Assembly: GCA_946478675.1 (NCBI GenBank)
Contig: CAMLEF010000304.1
Coordinates: 1-5,684, forward strand
From: an uncultured Flavobacteriales bacterium
Lineage (GTDB): Bacteria; Bacteroidota; Bacteroidia; Palsa-965
Direction: 5' to 3'
DNA length: 5,684 nt
Position numbers and translations under genes: made by a program. Shown piece by piece: positions 1 to 5,389 of the stretch. Each line of letters starts with the position of its first letter. Positions within the stretch are counted from its first letter, which is position 1. The notes under the pieces were generated by a model, which was not told the origin of the DNA, ran no database searches, and was given only the letters and a program-made list of their open reading frames with translations.

Positions 1-734
1 TATTTTCCCGGCGGCGTCGGTTCGGGGCCGTCGACGAAAGAAGTATCGACGGGCGCATCGGCGGAGCGAATGAACGGATAATAAAATCCCTGCGCGAGAT
101 CGTCGAACATGTCGTCGTATTTCGGTCGCACGAGCAATTCGCCGTTGCGGCCGATGAGCCCAAGCTTCGAATGGCCGCCGCCCTGGATGATCGACAGCAG
201 CATGGAAACTTCATCCGTCGTATCGACCTGCTCGACGATGGCACCGCTTCCGAACATCTCGCGAAAATTCTGCATCTCGACGGGACAAACGAGCTTTCCT
301 TCGCTGTTGACGATGCCGAGCGCTTTGCCTTTCTGCACGACGCAGAGCTTGTCAGTGTAATAGAATACGTGATCGTACTGCTGCGGCACGAGGATTTTTC
401 CTGTTCCGTTTTCCATGATGCCGAAGAGCGAATCTTTCTCGTAGATGCAGCAGCTTGCGCTGAAGGGAATGATGGAATCGTATTGCGGCTTCACGATGTA
501 ATCGCCGTTCTTGCCGATGAGGCCGTATTTGCCGTCTTCTTTCACCACTGCGCTGCCGCGGATGAACGACCACGCGTCCTGGAATCTCGCATCGATCACG
601 AAGCTGCCGGTCTCGTCGATGTAACCGTATTTCCCGTCTTTTTTCACCGGGGCGCGGAGCTTTCCGTTGCCGCTGTGGCAGGAAAACAGAACAAAAGCAA
701 GAAGAGCGGGGAACAGGAATTTCAGCATGCGCAT
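1..734 (-). CDS. WG-repeat lipoprotein, 3' end beyond the window
   Basis: Reading the minus strand from the ATG at 734 gives 244 open codons to the window edge, with two bases (TA) left over, so the stop may or may not lie at the very next base. A second in-frame ATG lies at 728; either could be the start. The N-terminus is a short lipoprotein signal peptide: basic RMLK, a hydrophobic stretch at residues 5-17, and the lipobox LFSC with Cys19 as the lipidation site. Then follow about five degenerate WG-type repeats of roughly 35 residues (about 31-65, 66-100, 101-134, 135-169 and 185-223), recognisable by DGKYGYID, DGKYGLIGKNG, LFGIMENG, ALGIVNSEGK and LGLIGRNGE, each followed by a hydrophobic strand and P-x-x-Y/F-D-like turns. 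The usual Trp of the repeat is replaced by Tyr, Phe or Leu. WG repeats form beta structures of poorly known function; an envelope-attached binding or scaffold role is only inference. It is transcribed divergently from the gene at 984. Confidence 0.85.
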   Translation of the reverse strand, partial: MRMLKFLFPALLAFVLFSCHSGNGKLRAPVKKDGKYGYIDETGSFVIDARFQDAWSFIRGSAVVKEDGKYGLIGKNGDYIVKPQYDSIIPFSASCCIYEKDSLFGIMENGTGKILVPQQYDHVFYYTDKLCVVQKGKALGIVNSEGKLVCPVEMQNFREMFGSGAIVEQVDTTDEVSMLLSIIQGGGHSKLGLIGRNGELLVRPKYDDMFDDLAQGFYYPFIRSADAPVDTSFVDGPEPTPPGK

Positions 735-737
735 GGG

Positions 738-745
738 CAAAGATA
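738..745 (-). promoter_or_regulatory. Candidate Bacteroidota -7 element for the WG-repeat gene
   Basis: On the minus strand the sequence TATCTTTG matches the Bacteroidota -7 consensus TAnnTTTG at all fixed positions. It ends only 3 bases before the ATG at 734 and 9 bases before the ATG at 728. A T-rich TTTT about 20 bases upstream could serve as a poor -33 element. If used, the transcript would start at or next to the first ATG, giving a leaderless or very short leader message. The match is to a short motif and could be chance. Confidence 0.4.
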
Positions 746-785
746 CTTTTTGAGCAGAAGCAGTGAAAAGTTGCATGGAGGAGAG

Positions 786-847
786 CTTAGTGCCTTCGTG
801 TCTTTGTGGCGAATATAATTTTGCCACCAAGACACGAAGGCACTAAG
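786..847. repeat. Long inverted repeat (25-bp arms) between divergent genes
   Basis: The arms at 786-810 and 823-847 pair at 24 of 25 positions (single mismatch T805/C828), around a 12-base centre that is A/T-rich and can extend the stem by a G-T wobble and two A-T pairs. Each arm is itself built of three short units: in the right arm CACCAAGA (826-833), CACGAAGG (834-841) and CACTAAG (842-847 plus the shared edge). It lies upstream of both flanking genes, so it is not a terminator of either. It resembles the short palindromic intergenic repeats dispersed in many Bacteroidota genomes; whether other copies exist cannot be seen here. No ORF or transposase is associated. Confidence 0.85.
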
Positions 848-968
848 TTTTGCTGCCGTCCCGCGCGATTTTAACAGGAAAAAGACAGCCGCAGTTGAAA
901 CCGAAAATTGCCGTCTGCGTAAAGAAACTTAAATCACCATTTACCGTTCAGGTTAAATACTTTCTGCT

Positions 969-976
969 TTATTTTG
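969..976 (+). promoter_or_regulatory. Candidate -7 element for the secreted-protein gene
   Basis: TTATTTTG matches the Bacteroidota TAnnTTTG consensus except at the second base. It ends 7 bases before the ATG at 984. No convincing -33 TTG element is present at the right distance; TTCAGG at 947-952 is a weak candidate. There is no Shine-Dalgarno sequence; the bases before the ATG are almost all T and A, as is usual for this phylum. The rest of 848-968 shows no coding potential or clear structure to me. Confidence 0.3.
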
Positions 977-983
977 TTTTTTA

Positions 984-2051
984 ATGACACGAGCGCTTCT
1001 CCCACTGCTGCTGTGCTTTCCTCTTCTGCTTTCTGCCCAGCTGGACAAGATCCGCCCGGGCATGACGATCGAGGAGTTTCGCAGCAATTTCCCCGCTGCC
1101 GAACACGATTACGGCGCCATGACGTCCTACGTTTACAGCAATGAAACGAAAGGCGGAGCGAAAGGCGTGGCCACTTACATCATCAGCCACGACACGGTGG
1201 AAACGTATTGGTTCCAGTCGCAGCGCGTCGACGGTCCCTGCGCGGAACATCCTGCCGGCGACAGCTCCGATTGCCTGCGTTTGCTCACGGCGGCGCGCAC
1301 GCTCATCGGCCACTACACCGATCTCTACGGTGATCCGAAAGAAACGTATTCGCATCGCCTGCTCGAATCCGGTGGTGACGCGTTCGAGGTGAATGTGCTT
1401 TTCGCCAAGTGGAAAACCGCTTTCAACGAGATTGAAGTCGCCGTGCATCGCCCCGGGAAAGCAGCGGAGATCAGCGCTGCCAATTCCTACGAACCGCTCG
1501 ACAAGAAAGCGGGACCGCCGGCATGCTCCTATGTACTGGAAGTGGTTGCGCGCGGCAAAGGCCGTGATATCCGTTCGGAATTCGGCAACGGTTATGCGAT
1601 CGGGGAGTTCAGCAACTGGCGTTCGGATCTTGCTCCGCAATTGAAAACGTTCCCGGATGCGTGGAAGCTGAAAGACACGGAAACCGTTCCGAACGGCATG
1701 TGGCATTTCGCGTTCACCGACGGCAAACTTTCTTCATTTTCGCTGGAGCTGTACGCCGGCGTGAATTACGGTCAGCCGACGATGGAAGCCTACGGCACGC
1801 TCTGGATGCGCGCGTCGAAGATGACGATGGAAGGGAATAAAGCGTATGGTTTTGCGGACAGCATTTCGAAGGAATTTCCTGCGGAATACAGTGCGCCGAA
1901 GAAGAACAAGAATTATTATTCCATCGTGGATTATTACGTGCGCTGGAAAGTGGACGGGCAGACGATTGTAATGGAGATGGATGAGGATGGTGGTGGTAAG
2001 CAGGGAGAGCCGGTGTTCCGGTTGGAAGTGGTGTGTGAGGGGAAGCAGTAG
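984..2051 (+). CDS. Secreted protein of unknown function with a probable internal duplication
   Basis: 355 residues. The N-terminus is a Sec signal peptide (hydrophobic residues 4-17) ending in SAQ, with cleavage likely after Ala18. I do not recognise the family. The mature protein begins LDKIRPGMTIEEFRSNFP; an 'I-x-P-G-M-T-x-x-E-F' opening resembles the start of small periplasmic alpha/beta domains such as SmpA/BamE-like proteins, but this is only a similarity of motif. Two halves look related: about 32-156 and about 217-352. Each begins with an FP-A segment, passes through beta-rich sequence containing YG, and ends in an aromatic strand followed by KWK (142-144) or RWK (320-322) and a second acidic strand. 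Four Cys remain in the mature part (86, 97, 181, 351), so two disulfides are possible. No catalytic motif is evident. The ATG chosen is the only one giving the signal peptide; the long open frame on the opposite strand is a shadow. A periplasmic or outer-surface location is inferred. Confidence 0.85.
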   Translation: MTRALLPLLLCFPLLLSAQLDKIRPGMTIEEFRSNFPAAEHDYGAMTSYVYSNETKGGAKGVATYIISHDTVETYWFQSQRVDGPCAEHPAGDSSDCLRLLTAARTLIGHYTDLYGDPKETYSHRLLESGGDAFEVNVLFAKWKTAFNEIEVAVHRPGKAAEISAANSYEPLDKKAGPPACSYVLEVVARGKGRDIRSEFGNGYAIGEFSNWRSDLAPQLKTFPDAWKLKDTETVPNGMWHFAFTDGKLSSFSLELYAGVNYGQPTMEAYGTLWMRASKMTMEGNKAYGFADSISKEFPAEYSAPKKNKNYYSIVDYYVRWKVDGQTIVMEMDEDGGGKQGEPVFRLEVVCEGKQ

Positions 2052-2090
2052 AGGGGGAAGTTCGGCAGGCTGCGGGTGGTTCACTCTAAC

Positions 2091-2119
2091 CACTTAAGAC
2101 ACTTGAGGGCACTTAAGCG
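2091..2119. repeat. Three tandem CACTTAAG-type units
   Basis: Three direct units follow one another: CACTTAAGA (2091-2099), CACTTGAGGG (2100-2109) and CACTTAAGCG (2110-2119). CTTAAG is itself palindromic. The order of unit endings (A, then GG, then AAG) matches the arms of the inverted repeat at 786-847, suggesting a common kind of element. It lies 40 bases downstream of the secreted-protein gene. Confidence 0.65.
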
Positions 2120-2134
2120 CGCAGGCTCCGCACA

Positions 2135-2172
2135 AACCAACTTAACCAACCTTCTAACCTAACCAACCTTTT
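2135..2172. repeat. Degenerate AACCAAC/CTT tandem repeat
   Basis: The heptamer AACCAAC occurs three times (2135-2141, 2144-2150, 2161-2167), separated by CTT-rich or TT spacers, with a partial copy AACCT at 2156-2160. The tract is low in G on the plus strand. It seems non-coding: the next gene starts about 100 bases later and no frame crosses it with protein-like sequence. Confidence 0.6.
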
Positions 2173-2205
2173 CATTTTACTGCGTACTCCCCGTTACAAG
2201 CTCCC

Positions 2206-2236
2206 CCGCACCTCCGCAACCCCGCACCCCGCACCT
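2206..2236. repeat. CCGCACC tandem repeat with following T tract
   Basis: Four units of 7-8 bases: CCGCACCT (2206-2213), CCGCAACC (2214-2221), CCGCACC (2222-2228) and CCGCACCT (2229-2236), running into seven T (2236-2242). It sits directly upstream of the candidate promoter of the acyltransferase unit. The strand asymmetry (C-rich on plus) is strong. Slippage could change the copy number and so the spacing upstream of the promoter, which is inference. Confidence 0.6.
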
Positions 2237-2244
2237 TTTTTTCG

Positions 2245-2252
2245 CATCTTTG
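2245..2252 (+). promoter_or_regulatory. Candidate -7 element for the acyltransferase operon
   Basis: CATCTTTG matches TAnnTTTG except at the first base and ends 16 bases before the ATG at 2269. It follows a T7 run. No good -33 TTG is seen at the usual distance because the upstream DNA is the CCGCACC repeat. It is the best promoter candidate for the two-gene unit within the gap, but the evidence is weak. Confidence 0.25.
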
Positions 2253-2268
2253 ATCAGCACGTCACCGG

Positions 2269-3717
2269 ATGCTTTTCAATTCGCTTTCGTTTTTGGTGTT
2301 TTTCCCTGTAGTGACGGGATTGTATTTCCTGTTGCCGCAGCGGTATCGCTGGCTGCTGCTGTTGCTGGCGAGCTGCTATTTCTATATGGCGTTCGTGCCG
2401 GTGTACATTCTCATCCTCGGCTTTACGATCGTGATCGATTATTTCGCGGGGATCTCGATTGAGAAAGCGCAGGGGGCGACGCGGAAATTTTTCCTGGTGG
2501 CGAGCATCATTGCGAATGTGGGCGTGCTGGCGGTTTTCAAGTATTACAATTTCATTGACGAAAACCTGGCGCTGCTGCTGCATGGAACGAAGGCGCATCC
2601 GCCGGTGCCGTACCTCGATATTTTGTTGCCGATCGGTTTATCATTTCATACGTTCCAGGCGATGAGCTATACGATCGAAGTGTACCGCGGACATCAAAAA
2701 GCGGAGCGACACTTTGGGATCTATGCGCTGTACGTGATGTTTTTTCCGCAGCTGGTGGCCGGTCCCATCGAAAGGCCGCAGCACATGCTTCCGCAATTCC
2801 GGGAGAAACATGAGTTCGATTACACACGCGTGGTGGAAGGATTGCGGCTGATGCTCTGGGGATTTTTTAAGAAGATCGTGATCGCCGACCGGCTGGCGGT
2901 GTACGTGGGCGAGGTGTACGATCACCCGGGACAGTACCATGGATTCACGGTGCTGCTGGCGACTTACTTTTTCGCGTTCCAGGTGTTCTGCGATTTTTCG
3001 GCGTACTCCGATATCGCGGTGGGCTCTGCGCGTGTGCTCGGCTTCGACCTGACGCAGAATTTCAACCTGCCGTATTTCTCGCGGTCGTTCCGTGAATTCT
3101 GGTCGCGGTGGCACATTTCGCTTTCCAGCTGGGTGCGCGATTACCTCTACATTCCGCTCGGCGGCAATCGTGTTCCCGAAGCGCGTCGATTGCTGAACGT
3201 GCTCATCGTTTTTTCGATCTGCGGATTATGGCACGGCGCGAAATGGACGATGGTCGTTTGGGGAACGCTGCATGGTTTTTACATCGTCTGCGAAATGATC
3301 GCGGAGAAAGCAGGATGGTTGTCGAAGCTGCCGAAGACGAAAATTTTCCGTTTTCTCCAATGGGGAATATGGTTTCACTTCTACATTCTCTCGCTCGTTA
3401 TTTTCCGCTCGGCAAACATGCACGACGTAGGCGTAATGCTGAAGAGCCTGTTCCATTTCGTGAGAGGGAAATCATTCTTCGGGTTGCCGCTCGGTTACGG
3501 AATGCCGCTGTATGACAAGCTGGAAATCCTGCTGTCGTTCGCGCTGATCGGATTGTTGTTTTGGATCAATTGGCAGGAACGCAAAAAGAAGATCGAGCTG
3601 TTGCTGCAGCCGATGCGCCCCGTATCGCGCTGGCTGGTGTATTACGCCGTGGTGATGCTGATCGTATTGCTCGGAAATTATTCGAACCGCATGGACTTTA
3701 TCTATTTCCAGTTCTGA
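2269..3717 (+). CDS. MBOAT-family membrane O-acyltransferase (AlgI/DltB-like)
   Basis: 482 residues, about the usual length for AlgI-type members. The start MLFNSLSFLVFFPV is the typical N-terminus of this family, which fixes the ATG. It is a polytopic inner-membrane protein with about ten or more hydrophobic segments, for example 4-22, 28-60, 76-92, 115-135, 150-165, 226-246, 308-338, 362-380, 418-434 and 455-471. Family hallmarks are PIGLSFHTFQAMSY (121-134), FFPQLVAGPI (158-167), FCDFSAYSDIA (240-250), the EFWSRWHISLSSWVRDYLY block (276-294, His282) and GLWHGAKWT (319-327). His322 in that last motif is the conserved putative catalytic residue of MBOAT enzymes. Known relatives pass an acyl group, usually acetyl, across the membrane to a partner that modifies alginate, teichoic acid, peptidoglycan or other surface glycans. 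The gene after it, starting on its stop codon, encodes such a partner. The acyl donor and target cannot be told from sequence. Confidence 0.95.
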   Translation: MLFNSLSFLVFFPVVTGLYFLLPQRYRWLLLLLASCYFYMAFVPVYILILGFTIVIDYFAGISIEKAQGATRKFFLVASIIANVGVLAVFKYYNFIDENLALLLHGTKAHPPVPYLDILLPIGLSFHTFQAMSYTIEVYRGHQKAERHFGIYALYVMFFPQLVAGPIERPQHMLPQFREKHEFDYTRVVEGLRLMLWGFFKKIVIADRLAVYVGEVYDHPGQYHGFTVLLATYFFAFQVFCDFSAYSDIAVGSARVLGFDLTQNFNLPYFSRSFREFWSRWHISLSSWVRDYLYIPLGGNRVPEARRLLNVLIVFSICGLWHGAKWTMVVWGTLHGFYIVCEMIAEKAGWLSKLPKTKIFRFLQWGIWFHFYILSLVIFRSANMHDVGVMLKSLFHFVRGKSFFGLPLGYGMPLYDKLEILLSFALIGLLFWINWQERKKKIELLLQPMRPVSRWLVYYAVVMLIVLLGNYSNRMDFIYFQF

Positions 3718-4604
3718 TGAAGAAGCTGCTGTTGAAATCGGTTTTGCTCGTTGCAGCGGTGGTGCTCACTACTGCGGTGATCGTGCTGCGCATTTCGAAA
3801 AATTTCTCGGACCGGCTTTATAACAAATTCACTTACCGGTCTTCTTCGATGGTGATCGGCGCTTCACGGGCATTGTACGGCATCGATCCGGAACGATTGC
3901 AAAAAGCAAATGAGGTGAAAAAGCCGTTCCTGAATTTTGCGTTCACGAAGAAGATCTCTCCGTACGGAGAAGTGTATTACGATGCAATTTTGAAAAAACT
4001 CACGGATGAAAAAGGCGGACTTTTTATTCTTGAAGTCAGTCCCGTCGTTATTTCAGAAGACCGCGACAGCACGGCGGAGAAGCAGCTCTTTCTCGGACGA
4101 ATGACGTTGTTCAACAGCGATCCGAATCCCGATTTCTTTTTCAACCAGCGGCCGCTGTATCTCTATCTCACAAAAAAGAAAAAGATCACCACCGACAGTT
4201 CGCACGTTTCCGGCTGGGTAGAACGTGTGCATGAAAACCCGGATGTCGTTTACAAGGATTCCGTCGAATGCGCGCAGCTGATCAGCTATTATAAAATTTC
4301 GCCGTACCGTATGTATTGGCTGGAACAAACGATCACGAGGCTTTCCGCCCAGGGAACGGTGGTGCTCGTGCGCATGCCGTTGACGAAAACGATGCTCGCG
4401 ATGGAAAACAGCTACGATGCGCAGTTCAATGCAAAGATGGATGCGCTGGCAAAAAAATACGGCAGCACATACCTCGATTTCTCTTCCCGTTCGCAGTACG
4501 AGTTCATCGACCTGCATCATTTGACCGGGAAAGGCGCCGCAGCATTTTCGGAATCGCTGGGTGATACGCTGCAGAAGCTCGGATTGCCGGAGATGCCGCG
4601 TTAA
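3717..4604 (+). CDS. Membrane-anchored SGNH-type acyltransferase partner protein
   Basis: 295 residues from the ATG at 3717, whose A is the last base of the upstream TGA (TGATG, one-base overlap); this implies translational coupling. Starting further upstream in the same frame would run through the end of the acyltransferase gene with no protein-like sequence, so it was rejected. Residues 1-4 are basic and 5-24 form one membrane segment, so the rest is expected in the periplasm. The SGNH pattern is visible: block I SSMVIGASRALYGI (43-56) with Ser50 as likely nucleophile, a possible block III Asn at N73 (FLNFAF), and a C-terminal D-x-x-H, Asp265 and His268 in FIDLHHLTGKG (263-273), the usual Asp/His of the triad. 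In AlgJ/AlgX, DltD and PatB systems such a protein takes the acyl group from the MBOAT partner or transfers it to the polymer. The same role is inferred here. It has no separate carbohydrate-binding domain. A surface esterase is the alternative. Confidence 0.85.
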   Translation: MKKLLLKSVLLVAAVVLTTAVIVLRISKNFSDRLYNKFTYRSSSMVIGASRALYGIDPERLQKANEVKKPFLNFAFTKKISPYGEVYYDAILKKLTDEKGGLFILEVSPVVISEDRDSTAEKQLFLGRMTLFNSDPNPDFFFNQRPLYLYLTKKKKITTDSSHVSGWVERVHENPDVVYKDSVECAQLISYYKISPYRMYWLEQTITRLSAQGTVVLVRMPLTKTMLAMENSYDAQFNAKMDALAKKYGSTYLDFSSRSQYEFIDLHHLTGKGAAAFSESLGDTLQKLGLPEMPR

Positions 4605-5389
4605 CGCTCCGTGCTGATCGCATAGCCGAGCGTCCGCATCATTTTTTTTGTGTGCGGATCGGAAAGCAATACGGCTTCGTCTTCTTTCGTCAGCACATTT
4701 TTCCAGCCGCCTGCTTCTCCTTTGCGGAAGAAAAAATTGCCGGAGCTGTCTCGCAGTTTTCCGCCGGCTTGTTCTTCGATGTTGCGCAATTTTTCGAAAG
4801 AAGAAGCCGTAATGATTTCCGCTACGGGGACCGACGGTGCAATGCCGCAGAATTCCAGCAGCGCGCGCACTTCTTTTTCCGTATCCGATTTCAAATCTTC
4901 ATAACGCACGAAGTGAATGCGCTCCGGATGCTTCGCTTTCCAGTGCAGCGCTTCCGCGATATGCCAGTGCCACGGCCCGAAACGGTTGATCTTCCCGCTG
5001 CGGACGAACGCGCTGAGATCGCCGTCGAACTGGTTGCGGTTTTTGAAATGATGGAACGCCGACACGATCACGTCGCGGTAGTCGCGGGTGATGTAAACGC
5101 TTCTCGGGTACAGCGAAAAAAATGCGCCGTGCGTTTTGATGAAGCGGGGCGAAGGCAGCGCGCGCAACGAAGCCGCCGTACTTTCCTGCACCGTCGGCAA
5201 TAATTCGTGGAGATTGCGCAGCGTTAATTCCTTTCCGGGAAACAGCGCGTTGGCCACCAGGAAGCGCACCCACGTATTGCCCGACTTCGGATACGAAACG
5301 ATGAAGACGTCATCCGGCGTAAGGCCGCTATCGCGGAATAATTTTTTCCGCTGGAAGTACGAGCGATAATAGCGGAAGCCTTTGATCAT
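4601..5389 (-). CDS. PAPS-dependent sulfotransferase
   Basis: 262 residues, a complete Sulfotransfer_1-type domain without signal peptide, so cytoplasmic. The 5'-phosphosulfate loop is YPKSGNTW (33-40). KTH at 85-87 supplies the likely catalytic base His87. The 3'-phosphate site is TRDYRDVIVSAFHHF (101-115) with Arg102 and Ser110 at the classical spacing. VRYEDL (161-166) and the C-terminal RKGEAGGWKN (222-231) are further family blocks. It should transfer sulfate from PAPS to a hydroxyl or amino group; the acceptor is not predictable. The ATG at 5389 was chosen because it overlaps the upstream gene's stop as ATGA and places the PAPS loop at the usual distance from the N-terminus; a longer form starting at 5428 would lie within the upstream gene. 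Its stop codon is on the TTAA shared with the convergent SGNH gene. Near the C-terminus a run of eight A (minus strand, 4642-4649) encodes part of HTKKM. Confidence 0.95.
   Translation of the reverse strand: MIKGFRYYRSYFQRKKLFRDSGLTPDDVFIVSYPKSGNTWVRFLVANALFPGKELTLRNLHELLPTVQESTAASLRALPSPRFIKTHGAFFSLYPRSVYITRDYRDVIVSAFHHFKNRNQFDGDLSAFVRSGKINRFGPWHWHIAEALHWKAKHPERIHFVRYEDLKSDTEKEVRALLEFCGIAPSVPVAEIITASSFEKLRNIEEQAGGKLRDSSGNFFFRKGEAGGWKNVLTKEDEAVLLSDPHTKKMMRTLGYAISTER

Noticed and set aside
171..818. Plus-strand open frame of 215 codons opposite the WG-repeat gene
   Set aside because: The translation is low in recognisable features and mirrors the opposite strand; the minus strand gives a lipoprotein signal and clear repeats. 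It also runs through the inverted repeat.
786..847. The inverted repeat as half of a CRISPR or as insertion-sequence ends
   Set aside because: There are only two arms 12 bases apart, with no spacers, no transposase and no visible target duplication.
981..1706. Minus-strand open frame of 241 codons opposite the secreted-protein gene
   Set aside because: It is Arg- and His-rich shadow sequence; the plus strand has a signal peptide, a promoter candidate and a consistent protein.
2076..2093. GTGGTT/AACCAC hairpin after the secreted-protein gene as a terminator
   Set aside because: The stem is only six pairs and no T tract follows; it overlaps the CACTTAAG array, so it may be by-product of the repeats.
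3561..3716. Longer N-terminus for the SGNH gene
   Set aside because: The extension lies wholly inside the end of the acyltransferase gene, and the ATG at 3717 gives a typical basic-plus-hydrophobic anchor and a coupled TGATG start.
4633..4658. TCCGCA/TGCGGA inverted repeat with a T8 run after the convergent junction
   Set aside because: The T run lies in the loop rather than after the stem, and the whole is sulfotransferase coding sequence, so terminator function is unsupported.
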